A stretch of DNA of 64,000 nucleotides from Serinus canaria. Taxonomy: Eukaryota; Chordata; Aves; Passeriformes; Fringillidae. The position numbers and the translations under genes are program-made. The notes under the pieces are model-generated. The model ran no database searches. It saw only the letters and a list, made by a program, of their open reading frames with translations, and was not told the DNA's origin. Each line of letters opens with the position of its first letter. Positions within the stretch are counted from its first letter, which is position 1. The stretch covers positions 100,731,990-100,795,989 of the forward strand of contig NC_066315.1 in the NCBI RefSeq assembly GCF_022539315.1. Reading direction: 5' to 3'. This document shows positions 24,486-47,698 of this stretch, piece by piece.

Positions 24486-24832
24486 TGAGTCCAATCCGGC
24501 TAGCTTAAGACTCTAGCCCACACGGACCCGCATAAACGAAAGTAAAAGACGAGGGGCGCTCTTCTCCACGTGGGTGCAAGTGTCCTGTTTATTGGCTTGG
24601 GGCAGGACACCGGCGATGGGTCACCCAGGTAAAAAAGATGGGTTGGAACCCTCACACAGGAGGTTTTATACCCTAGGGGATGGGGCCGGGGGAGAGAGAA
24701 CCGGAGCCAATGGGACGCCACTGGGGAGGGGCGAATTACCTATGGGACAGGCCAGGTGTGTATAACGGGGGGGGGGTGTGAGGGGGAGACCGTGTGATGA
24801 GGGAGGGGGAAAACCCATCTACTTTACGCAAC
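24486..24832 (-). mobile_element. Solo LTR of an endogenous retrovirus
   Basis: On the minus strand the segment has LTR architecture: a probable TGTTG start near 24832, a G/C-rich upstream part, TATAAAA (plus 24664-24670), AATAAA about 75 bases later (plus 24588-24593), then a U5-like tail. CpG content and GC level differ from the flanks. No internal retroviral genes adjoin it, so it is a solo LTR. Boundaries are approximate and I found no clear target-site duplication. It has the same orientation as ANKRD12 and lies roughly 1.5 kb upstream of its putative first exon. Confidence 0.65.
24664..24670 (-). promoter_or_regulatory. LTR TATA box
   Basis: TATAAAA on the minus strand, about 75 bases before the LTR's AATAAA, the spacing expected for a U3/R boundary. 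Confidence 0.5.
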
Positions 24833-27800
24833 ATGCTCAGTAGAAATTGCCCATCACCAGTGCAACAACAACTAGATAAACTATTTAGTGCAATACAACA
24901 TCTCATATTCCCATGCTCCACGTTTTACTGTTCAGACAAACTTCTCCCATTTGCTTTCAATCTTCCTGTACAAATGCTGGTACAGATAATTTGTGTTGTA
25001 AAGCAACTGCCTTCACTTTAATTTGGTTCTGTTAGTGTACTGTGGGTACTGTCTGGTGGCCCAGAACAGCTCTGTCAGCTGAGTGACCGTGTCACAAAGG
25101 GAGTTGCCTTCATATTCTTTTGTGTTTGGTTGATGGCAGAAGCTATCTCTAGAAATGGAAAACTCATTGAGTAGCAGACAGCCTATGAAATGTCAGCATA
25201 AGTGGAGTAAGAGCAGTTTGCGAAGGCAGAGTAATTTTTCTTTTCATGGTAATTTACATGGATCCACACTGTAAAACATGAGAGGCTACAGGTGTGGCCT
25301 GCATTGTGATACTGCATTTTGATCCTTGTGCTTGAGTAGTGTGGAATTCTAGAAATTTGGTGTGTGTTAGGTGTTGATAACCAGCAGCTGAGGTATTGGG
25401 GAAGGAGTCTCATGAGCAATATCTGCAGCAGGAGATGTTAAGGTCTGATAATAATATCTGTCAGTATCTGGAAAAAATACTGTTCCTTAAGCCTTTTGTA
25501 AGAACTACTGTTTGGACTAATGAAAAGTATCAGTCAGTTGACTGCTAGTTGCTACGCCTACAGTAATTTCTTGCCCTTGTTTCCAGCAGCCCCTCCCTGT
25601 TATATCTAGCACAGCTGCAAAATGCTTTTGTAGCTGCCTTGTGTTGGTGTGCATAGGACTGCCCTTGGTCTGCCCTCCCATCCTGTGTCACCAGCCCTGT
25701 GAACTACTGGTCTTAGGACAAACAGGTCCAGCATCTCGTTGAACTGTGTTGTTGCTGAATTCAGTTTAGTAACTGAAGGACTGAAAATTTCAAACTGCAG
25801 TACCAACATCTGACATAAGAACTTGCAGGATGCCACACAGGTGAAAGCGTGTGCACCAGCCTCTAGCAGGTAACTGGCAGGTCAGCCTGTGGGGTCAGCA
25901 AACATCCTGCACAGGTGGAATGGGATTTCACTGCTTCTCCCTATTGAATGACAGAACACTGTTCCAGATGAGATTTTTCTAGCAGTGTGGTGGTCATGGA
26001 AATATTTTCTGTTATCCAGCATCACACACTTCATTGGGTATCTAGAATTTCCTATTACTCCACACTTCCTTCTGTCTTCACCAAAGGAAAGAATCATCAC
26101 CTCCCACTCTCACAGTCCAGTGTATTCTTTTGGTGTCTTGTACTTCTGTGTCTTAAATCACATTTCCTTTCTCAAGACTACTTATTTTAAAATCTTCTCA
26201 AGGTAGTCTTTTTTATTTTTTTCTTCCCCAGTTTCTTTTACTTTGTTATCTTCCACTTTTAGAGACTTAATATGTGAGTTCTTTAATTTTTGCTTCATTC
26301 AGGAGAGGCAAACAAGACCACTGAAAACACAGAATCTGTTGGTGCTGGACTAAGTTTCAGGAACGTGTGGACTGTTGCAATAGTTGACTCATTTTTTGCT
26401 TAAACTCACCATCCAGTACTCTTGTAATCCAGGATATTAACTGCTTGATTGAAACTGAAGAACTGGAAGTGTGTAATTATTTGACAGGTTAGTGCTACTG
26501 CCTAGAATTAATATTAGTGACCCTCTGCTATTGAGGATAATGAAAATTCTGTCCTGTTAATATTTGTTACCAAAAATTCCCTACTGCACATGTATATAGT
26601 AAAATATACATTTTTAATACTAGTAAAAGCAAGCACAAGGTATTATCTACAGCTATTCAAAAACAGAGAACTGGGATGTATAAATTCTTGCACTATTCTG
26701 CAACTCTTTCATAATGATCACCTTGCTAATTCTCATCACAATCCTGCATAAGTTACCATTGTGAAAATAATTTATTGTATATAGTAAACAGCTACATGTA
26801 ACAAATAATGCAGAATATGTGTTTCTACTTGAGATGTTTGAAATGTTCAACTGTCCAAAAACCTGAAATAATGCAAGATGTGATTTTTTTAACCATTTAA
26901 TGCAATTATTGTCCAAACTTTTTTGAGGGATAACCAGGACCATAAAGCCTCAAATTGATGATCGATGAAGAGGGTAAGATGAGAGAGGAGAGTAATAGTT
27001 ATTTTCTTGTCTCCAATCATTTCACAGTCCTGTAGCTGTCCCTCCAGTATTCAGTTTAAAGAGTGATGTATCACATTTGTACCATGCAGTAGGGATAATG
27101 TAAATTATCTTATTCTAGTCAAGTGATTGGCAGTTTCTCACATGTTGCATCAAAATGACTGACAGCTTGTTTGTGGAACATCACTAACAATCTCCAAAAT
27201 ATGGGAACTGTGGAGGTCCATGTTCTGCTCCTGAGACAGACATCAAAATTGTCACGTGCAGATGCAATACATTGGGGAGAAAAGTGGGATAAGGCTACTA
27301 ATTCGGTCTGCCTTTAAAAATGGGTGGAGTCTGGCATTCTAGAGCTTTGTTTTTGTATAGCTGGATGTTTCAACCTTGGCATGTTGAAAACTATATTTCC
27401 CTTCAGCACAATTATGCAATCCCATGGGATTTCACTGTTACATGCAAAACCAGGAATAACTGTGGCACAGTGCAGTTCCACAACACATGCAACATCCTCA
27501 CTTGTATTTAACATGTACTTCAAATTTAGAATAAGGTAAGGCTGTATGAACTAGAATACAGTTTTGCTGTTAAAATGGAACAAACAGTGAAGTCAGACTG
27601 GGATACCGATAAAATGAGTCTGTCTTTGCATCAAGATGTGAGATGCCGTCTGCCTCATCTCATGTCTCCAGAGAAGTGCCACATAGTGCCAGATGCCTGG
27701 CCTCCTACAAGGCCTGAGGCTATTACAAACATGGAGTGACCTTTCAGAAGAGCATTCAGAGGCTTTAAATGACAGATAAGATTTCAATCTGTGTACTATT

Positions 27801-29201
27801 TTCTCCTGTGCACTATGTTCTGTACTGCTTCTACACAAGATTTTTTTTTCATGCTTGTTTGGAAACTGCTTCACTCATGAGTTGTATGTATTTATTGAAT
27901 TTTCTTTTCCATTTGTATGCAATTCAATTATTTCATTTTATAAATATAGTAATATGGAAGAGATAGCAAGTTTCTCATACAAGTGATTTACAGATATATT
28001 ATGTTCCCAGAACTACCAACAGTAAAACTGCTCTTTTAATGGCGTGTGAAGGAACTTCACAGAATGTGCTGAAATAAAGGTGGTGCATGAATAGACTACA
28101 TGACATAGCCATTATGCAGGTAATCTGTAAAAGCACAATTTAACGCTGAAGAGGGAGAATAGTTTGGTGAAGTACTATTAATCAGACTATCAAAACAAAC
28201 TAAATATAATGTAGAATAAAATTATAAATTATACAGTTCAGCTTCATCTATCTCATCAATTGTAATACAAATATAAGTTCCATGGCAGATTTGAGAAGAG
28301 ACACAATATGGTCTCAGGTGACTGATGTGTCCACATTTCTTAATTTACATGGAAATGTATGTCTGTGTAGCTAAAGCATATGCCCAGTTTTATAAGCATA
28401 GGTATGAAGCAGTCAATTTTAAAAAAAATTATCTTCAGCTTTTTTATATTGAAAGAAATTCCTCAATTTCACACAGGTTACTTCTTGCGAGTAGCTGGTG
28501 CACAGTAATAAGGTCAAAGAAGGATCTGTGAATCAAAGATCCAGTGTCAGATATTATTACCCTTAAGCACATGTTGAACTGTTCTCATACATTGTCTTCC
28601 CCCAACTCCATACCTTGTCTGTACTAAATAATCTTGCAAAGGAAGTTAGTTGGTTTCTGTTGGTATTAATACTTTTAGGAGAATACTGCTGCTCTTTGGG
28701 GCTTTACATTTTTTCTGATTACAGAATGATATTAAGAAGAATTAAGTTTAAGAAGAACCACTTCTAACTGAACCTATGAGATTTTTTTATACAACATGGC
28801 TCAGATAACCTTTCTTTCTATTTTGTGTATATTTATTTGATTGTAAATTGCTAATAAAAGTAACATGATGAAGTTTTGTCAGATGATCTCCTTTCAGTTT
28901 GGTTCCTTGTACATTTGCTGGATTTGTAATTTAGTTTTGTTGCTTCTTCAGAGAGCTTTAGAAAAAGCTGAAATTTTCAGTGACAGATCAAAAGATGCAA
29001 CTTTTCATCTCTCGTTGACCATAAGTGGACGTGCTCAGGGAGTCACTTTACACAGTCTACAGAACCACTTTTCTTATGATCTGGATTTGTAATTAAACTG
29101 TGCCATAGTTAAAACCACAGTAAGTTAGAAAGTCTAATTGCTGTTATTTTTTTAAAAGCAAAACATTATAATGTACATAATTTTACTGAGATTGAAGAGA
29201 C

Positions 29202-29207
29202 TTTATT
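29202..29207 (-). terminator. NDUFV2 poly(A) signal
   Basis: AATAAA on the minus strand (TTTATT on plus), 35 bases after the stop codon at 29243-29245. Cleavage is expected about 10-30 bases further, near 29175-29190, giving a 3' UTR of only about 60 bases. Confidence 0.8.
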
Positions 29208-29242
29208 CTTTTCAGACAGTTCATTCTATATTACAAAAATCC

Positions 29243-41136
<11,894 letters not shown>

Positions 41137-41246
41137 GGCGGCAGCGGCAGCGCCGATCCCCGCTCCTGCTGCTCCTCCTTGTCCCGATCCCTCTCCTTGA
41201 GGCCCGGGCTCGCCCTCCGCCGCGCCGCGCCAAGGAGACAGGCAGC

Positions 41247-41256
41247 GCGCATGCGC
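41247..41256. promoter_or_regulatory. NRF-1-type site of NDUFV2
   Basis: GCGCATGCGC, about 110 bases upstream of the NDUFV2 start codon. NRF-1 drives many nuclear genes of the respiratory chain, so site and position fit the gene's role. Confidence 0.7.
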
Positions 41257-41311
41257 CGGGGCGCGCCCGCAGCGCGCGTGCCCGCTCTGGGAGCGGAGGC
41301 TGTCCCGGCTG

Positions 41312-41351
41312 TCCCGGCCCGAGCGGATCCCGGCCCGAGCGGATCCCGGCC
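41312..41351. repeat. 16-base GC-rich tandem repeat
   Basis: TCCCGGCCCGAGCGGA occurs twice in perfect tandem (41312-41327, 41328-41343), followed by a partial third copy. It lies in the upstream part of the NDUFV2 island. Confidence 0.85.
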
Positions 41352-41496
41352 TCAGGGGTGCCTTGGCGTGGCCGCGGGAGTTTCAGCCCCTGGTGGCACA
41401 AACAGATTCCTTCGGAAAAAAGAGCTGGTAACAGCGGAAAGTCGCAGGAAAGTAGTGAGGGTTTTTTTCAGCCCTGTGTTTCCCACCTTCCTGCCG

Positions 41497-42012
41497 GTGA
41501 AAAATGCGTATTTTATGATTGGCTTTTCGCAAATATTAAAAGGAATATTATATGTGTTGTGTTTGAAAGTAATGGTGTATTGATTCTTTTAAGTAGTTTG
41601 TTAAATATAGTTTTAAGTTATAACTTAATGTTTAAATAGAAACTATCTATGTGGGATTTTTTTTTAAGAAAGGAATGAGGTACTTGCATCAGATAGCAGT
41701 CACAAGACACCTAAATCTTTCAGAGAAAGAGAATTTATTGCTCCATTATCAGGAGAAAGAACTTCTTCCCGCCTCGCTCAGCCATTAAGACGCTGTCAGG
41801 ATTAAGGGGAAGAAGCTGACACTGACAAGACAGAATCCTTTGTTTGATTGCAATTTATGCATCATGTATGAGGTGTGTGAATATGCAACAGGCTATTGTT
41901 TTATTGTCCTAAACCCTAATTGTCCAAATTTTTATTACTCGAATTGTATTACTATTTTTATAACCATTTTATTACTATTAAACTTTTCAAATTTTAAAAA
42001 CAAGTGATGGCG
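41497..42012 (-). mobile_element. LTR copy, left arm of head-to-head pair
   Basis: Read on the minus strand this is an LTR-type element that ends in TTTTTCAC at 41497. It has AATAAA at plus 41734-41739 (reversed), followed by an AGATTTAGGTGTC stretch. It is a diverged inverted copy of 42013-42596, roughly nine positions in ten alike by eye, but lacks about 105 bases present there (around 42090-42195). At the inner end it keeps the stretch GCCATCACTTG but not the expected TGTGAAAAA terminus. It lies about 360 bases upstream of the NDUFV2 start codon, in the same orientation. Family assignment (songbird ERV LTR) is from memory. Confidence 0.75.
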
Positions 42013-42596
42013 TTTAATAGTAATAAAATGGTTATAAAAATAGTAATACAATTCGCGTAATAAAAATTTGGACAATTAGGGTTTAGGACTATATGAGACA
42101 ATAAGAACAAAGAGTTACGGACGGTCCTGGTACCTTTTTCTGGGCAAAATAAGCCCGAAAAAGGACACACGTTAACAGAGGATTAACCCTTAAAAACAAT
42201 AGCCTGTTGCATATTCATACACCTCATACATGATGCATAATTCCATTCAAACAAAGGATTCTGTCTGGTCAGTGTCAGCTTCTTCCTCCTAATCCTGACA
42301 GCGTCTTCAGGACTGAGCGAGGCAGGAAGAAGTTCGTTTCTCCTGATAATGGAGCAATAAATTCTTTTTCTCTGAAAGATTTAGGTGTCCTGTGGCTGTT
42401 ATCTGGTGTGAGTACCTCATTCCTTTCTTAAAAATATATCCCACATAGATAGTTTCTATTTTAACATTAAGTTATAACCTAAAACTATAGTTAATACACT
42501 AAAAAAAATTAATACAGCATAACTTTCTACCATAACACATATAATAATATTTTTGATATTTGCAAAAAGCCAATCATAAAATACACATTTTTCACA
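42013..42596 (+). mobile_element. LTR copy, right arm of head-to-head pair
   Basis: Plus-strand copy of the same element, ending ACACATTTTTCACA at 42596, with AATAAA at 42356-42361. It includes the segment missing from the left arm, with a hairpin at 42133-42164 (CCTTTTTCTGGGC facing GCCCGAAAAAGG). Its 5' terminus is missing: it begins at TTTAATAGTAATAAAATGG, directly joined to the left copy. Confidence 0.78.
42133..42164. repeat. Hairpin inside the right LTR
   Basis: CCTTTTTCTGGGC and GCCCGAAAAAGG pair with one bulged T around a 7-base loop. The left LTR copy has lost this segment. Confidence 0.75.
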
Positions 42597-42647
42597 TTGT
42601 ATGACACCATAATCCAGTCAGTACAGTACAAATGCTGGAACTGAGGA

Positions 42648-42792
42648 TCACAGAGTCACAGAATGGTTGGAAGGGAACTTAAACATCATCTGGTTCCAAC
42701 CCCTGCTATGGGCAGGGACATCTTCCACTGGGCCAGGCTGCTCAGAGCCCCATCCAGCTGGGCTGGAACGCTGCCGGGAATGGGGCATCCAC
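42648..42792 (-). mobile_element. CR1 LINE 3' fragment
   Basis: Antisense CR1 blocks: CACAGAGTCACAGAATGG, TTGGAAGGGAACTT, TCCACTGGGCCAGGCTGCTC, AGAGCCCCATCCAGCTGGG and GGGAATGGGGCATCCAC. It is wedged between the LTR pair and the next LTR. Confidence 0.9.
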
Positions 42793-42954
42793 AATTTATC
42801 TGGGCTAGGTGTGAGTAGCAGGCTCTTCTTTAGGTGCAGCTGGTTCCTCAGAGCATGGTTCACAGGTCCATCCTTGTGCAGAGCCTTGATCGTTCAGGTT
42901 TTGTGATGTGTGGGAACCCAGCACATCACTCCTGATGTCCAGAGCTACCGAGAG

Positions 42955-43540
42955 AACCCTTGGGGGGCTCGGGGGTCTTGGAATGTTGCCAAAAGCACTT
43001 GGTGGCTTGATTTTGATCCATCTAGGGATGTGCCACCGATGTATGAGGAGATGGAACCTGTGGGAATTACCCGGGTGTGAAAGGTGAAGGGAAAAACGTA
43101 GTTATAGGGTAAATTACAGATTTTCGGGTTTTTGTACAGGGGGGTTATGGAGACAAGATGGAGGAAACAAGGCAGGTCACAAGACTCTTCTTTCTTCTTC
43201 TTGTCATCCATCTTCTGCTGTGGTGTTGGCACTTGGGGATTGGTCTGGGACGAGAGTGTATCCGGTGACGAGGGTGATAGGTATTGGGGATAAAAGGTAA
43301 ATATGACATACGTAGTTTTTGTTATAAAAGATGTGCCCGCCTTAGGGGTGGCCAGAGTGCCTTTGGCTGCCGTGTTGGTCAGATCCCAGTCAGGCAGAGA
43401 AGGGACTTTACAGATAAGATATAATAAACAATTCTGAAGACCGAAAAACCCTGGAGTCCAGACTCATCTTTTGAGACACAGCCTGCCAGAACCATCCTAA
43501 GCGTGTGTGGGGACAGAGACAAACAGCCGAACTCCACAGT
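42955..43540 (+). mobile_element. Solo LTR, a different family
   Basis: Plus-strand LTR architecture: U3-like sequence, TATAAAAG at 43323-43330, AATAAA at 43423-43428, then a U5-like CCCTGGAGTCCAGACTCATC tail ending near CTCCACA at 43540. The left boundary is uncertain: it could start at a TGTGGGAATTACC near 43058 or further left after a G-rich run. ATGAGGAG occurs near both sides (about 43040 and 43543), a possible but not convincing target duplication. Confidence 0.6.
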
Positions 43541-44874
43541 GATGAGGAGTGCAAATGTACCTTTTTCACTGTCAAATTCATGTTTTTCAACTAGGAGCCA
43601 AAGAAGAAGTCTTTTATTCTAATGAGTTCTCAGCATTCCAGATTGGCAAAGCATCACCTGATGTTCCAATATCTCTTACCATATCGTCCTTCTCTCTGAG
43701 GAGGAATGTCCCCTGCAGTCCCCACCCTCTCATCTACCCTGGCTTTCTGTGGGGCAGCCTTATTAATTTCATGAATTTCACACTGAAAATCTATCCATGC
43801 ATATTTTATTTTTTTACTAAAACTCTGATGATTTGCAAGTTGATTGTGAGTAACGATTACTTTTAATAAGTACACAGCAGAACAAAAATTCAGCTTTCCT
43901 CATGGTGTTTGCCTTCATCCAAAGCATTAACTTCCTTTTTCATCTCCTTACTTACGTTGAGAGTGCTTCTTTTGTTTTGTATAAATTTTCAAAGGGTGGG
44001 ATTAGCTATGCTACAGCAAACTGAATTGTAATAAAAAGATTTCATGATTATGACATGACTTTTTACTGACAAAATGATCCATCAGGGCACTTGTTGGGAC
44101 AAAAAGTTTTCCTGTAAAGAAACGTGTGTTTGGGGACACAAGTGCCACAGTACATCTCAACAGATAGCTCCAGGAAAAACCCAGAACATGAAACATTGCA
44201 TGTATTACGACATTTTAGGATATTTACTACTCTTTCAGATAATTGTATGTATACCTACAGGTGTATGTACGTATGTGCACAGATATACTTGGGATCTGTT
44301 ACTGTAATTAAAGTCCTTTTAAGAGAATACTTTTCATTTGCACTGGGGATCAGGCAGATGTGTGGTACTAGCTCTGATTAGATTGCTGCCCTTCACATTT
44401 GGGTTCGCTGTAGTCAGTGGTTGTGTTCCTGCTGCTTATTCATCATTTCCTCAATGCTGACAGACACTATCAGCATCTGTAATATAAGCACTGCTACCAG
44501 TATTTGATATTTTCGTTGATTTGTTTTCACTGTTTACTTGCTCATAAACCTCATTTTTTCACTTGCAATCAAATAATTAATTTCTATGTAATTTGATTTC
44601 TTTATTAGTATGCATCATGCCAAATAATTGCTTTCAGGCTTTTGACTTAAATGTAAATAATAGTAGGGATATCTAATGGCTGTTACATTACTCTCCATTT
44701 TGAAATACAAAAATAAACAAATCAGCTTTCATTAATCTTTAACTCATTATTCATGTACACATGTACAGGCATTCACTGTATATTTTCTGACATTCAAAAG
44801 TAGTAATTTCAGCCATAGCAGTACAAGCGACATTAACCAATCATACACAAAAGTGTTAGTTTTTTGTTATTTTA

Positions 44875-45030
44875 GAATCATAGAATCATAGCACAGTTAA
44901 AAGAGACCTTGAAGATCATCTAGTTCTAACCCCCTGTTCAATGAGCAGAAACAGCTTTCACTAGGCCAGGTTGCTCAGAGCCCCATCCAACCTGGCCTGG
45001 AACACCTCCAGGGATGGGGCCTCCACAAAT
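44875..45030 (-). mobile_element. CR1 LINE 3' fragment
   Basis: Antisense CR1: AGAATCATAGAATCATAG terminus, then GAAGATCATCTAGTTCTAAC, GGCCAGGTTGCTCAGAGCCC, CATCCAACCTGGCCTGGAAC and CCAGGGATGGGGCCTCCAC. Confidence 0.93.
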
Positions 45031-47678
45031 ACATGCTCTAACATTAAGTAATATAAATAGTATGTAATTTGCAGTGTGGGGACTGTGAATGTTGGCAAGC
45101 CATTCAAAGAGATTCTTTTGAAAGCAAGTCATCTGGAGAGAACCTAAAATCTATCAAATGGTATCAGAGGATTTTTATCCCATTAAAATACTTTTAATGA
45201 GCTCTGCTGTCAACTATGTAAAAGAGAAAAAATAAAGGCTATTAAGATCTCTCTGGTCTTTAAAAAAAATAAAATTATATGTTAGTATGTTCATATTTAA
45301 CCAGTACAGAGATCTTTTTTAGGAAGTGTAAAAACACCAGGGACAAACACAGGAGATGATATTAAATAATTAAGACCATAAAACATTGGAAAACAAAAAC
45401 ATTCTCATTTGCAATCTTCATGTTGCAGTGATGTACAGAAAGCTGACCTCTATACCCAGAATTGTTTCAGATTAATGCATGTTGTTATCCTTTTGATAGA
45501 TTAGCTTTAATGAATCAAAAAATGATATGTACTAAGAGAAAAATTAGTTAATTTAGAAAAGCAAACTAGGGGCAAAGTGCCTGCTTGCCTAACACACTTA
45601 CCCAAGAACTTTAAAAATTTAAAATGGGCATTTATTAGCATCTATTAGCATTTATTAGAAGAACTCCTCCACAAAAAGATGACTGTATGGCTAGTGTAGA
45701 GATTGCACATGGAACCACTTCCACAGAACATTTTTCTTTAGAGAAATAACTGCAAGAAAACAGAGACTGAAAAGAAAATGAGAAGGCACATAGAACATGG
45801 AATAAAAACAACCCACAATTACTTTTGTTAACTATTTGCCCAAAGGCATTGCGCACTTTTACAAGTCCTTAGAAATTGTATTTGGACTTTCTACAAATGC
45901 TTTTGTTTCAATATGCTGTACCAGTTTAAATTTAATTTTTATTCAAAAGTACATTTCATATTCTGTATGAAAGTGTAAATGCACTAAAGTTTAAAAAGAA
46001 TCCCAATTTAAGCCACTACTCAAATTATTTAGAAATATGTAATGATAACTTAAATGTACCCATAGAGATAGATACTTATGCTGGGAATAAAATAATCATA
46101 GCATGTAATTAAAACTTTGTTATCCAAAGATGAAGATTTCTTTTTGAATATGATTAGGAATTATTGAATTTATTTTACAGATAGAAGAATGTGAGGAAAA
46201 TGTGTACTGACCCCAGTAAGCCACAAGAAGTCATCAAGAACTAGAAAAGAGCCCCAGCCCACCAATTCTGTGGACATCCTATTCCATGGGCTGTGTTTTT
46301 CTCCTAATCTGAGAAAAAATCAGTTCGCAGTGATCAGACATTCATAATCCCTGATTTGCAGCATAGGAATGGCACTAGGAACAAATTCTTCTGAATGAAT
46401 AGAGAGGAACGAGGAGGTAGATACATTCACACACTTAGCTTTAGATATTAAATGCCCAGGCTAGAGACCTGCACTCTTTCTGGAGTTAGCTGACCCCTCT
46501 GCTCCCTATGTACAGAGCCTGCAGAGCTACTTGCCTAGATTAGTCTCCCAAGTCAGGTAGCAAAAACTGTAAGGAAGAACATCTTCCAGATAATGTACAC
46601 AATTTAATTTTAATTCTTGCATTGCTTCTGTATTAAGGCTAAATATTGAGATGAAGAATGTTTTGATGTGTAAATAAACTGGTGTTAGAGACATTGCTTC
46701 TCTCTTCAACAAGGCTATGACAGGCTGGCATGGCTTCCATTGGCATCTCCTCATTTTTCATGTTAATAATCTCTGAAGTTCAAACACCATTCAGAAAAGG
46801 TATCAGCCTCTTTTTGCAGCAGCTTTGAACTTTCTTTATTCAAAAGGGCAACTAGAACTATAATTAGGTACAGCTAGCTGTCATTATATAGCTCATTTAT
46901 TATTTATATCTTCCTCCCACAGTGCCTGTGAACCTCACATCTTGTGTTGGCAGAGATAGGAGTTTGAATGTTGCTCTCACAGGCTCCAAGTAGCACAATA
47001 GTCCCTGTGGCATGGCCCTGGATTTGTAATCTGGGCTTCAGGGTGCTGACCTAAAGCAGCCAGTGCAGTTACAGCCTGTAGCATCCCACGCTCAGAATTT
47101 AGTGAGGCAATCTCTCTCCACCTTTCAGGCAAGCAATCAAGATGAACCCTCCTGTAGACAGCTACTCTTTGCATGTACTTTAATTCTTGTCAATCCCTCA
47201 GTGAGGTCTCTCCCCACCTCATGCTGGGTAAATGATTGTTTTGTGAGTTATTGTATTACCAAGTTCTGAAAGGTATCTGGGAGATGGGAGAACAGTTAAC
47301 TGTTTTTAATTTTCAGTGGAGACAAATACAGGAAGACCATAATTGAATGGAATTTTAGGCAGTTTTCTTTTAAGCTCCTGATGGTCAGTAACACACTGTT
47401 TTACAAAAACCCTGCATGGCCAGAATGGAGACAGCTTTAGTAACAAGTTGCTTTGCTTTGTCATGGTCTTTAAGAACAAGTTTCCTTTTTTCTGCAGTAT
47501 GCAGATTAATCTTTCTGAGATGCCTTCTTCCCCAAATCCTTCTCCATGTAGGACTAGCAGATGGAAAAGCAAGAACTTGAGAACAGCCTGGTGGGTATTG
47601 AGTGGGTGAGGTTAAAGTCAAATTCAGTCGTATTGCCAAAATAGATTTGAAATTTCTGTGGAGCTTTTTCCCAGCAAC

Positions 47679-47698
47679 CCCCCCGCCCCGCCCCCCAA
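47679..47698 (-). other. C-rich run, possible G-quadruplex on minus strand
   Basis: The plus strand carries three long C-runs separated by single G bases, reading G6, C, G4, C, G7 on the minus strand. Splitting the long runs gives four or more G-tracts, enough for a quadruplex. It stands alone in AT-rich DNA. Confidence 0.6.

Larger units (their letters stand above)
23928..29180. other. Intergenic region between ANKRD12 and NDUFV2
   Basis: About 5.2 kb between the ANKRD12 CpG island and the NDUFV2 3' end. It holds a 39-base imperfect palindrome at 24039-24077 and a solo LTR at about 24.5-24.8 kb. From 25 to 29 kb it is AT-rich with no recognisable exon, RNA gene or repeat family. Confidence 0.7.
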
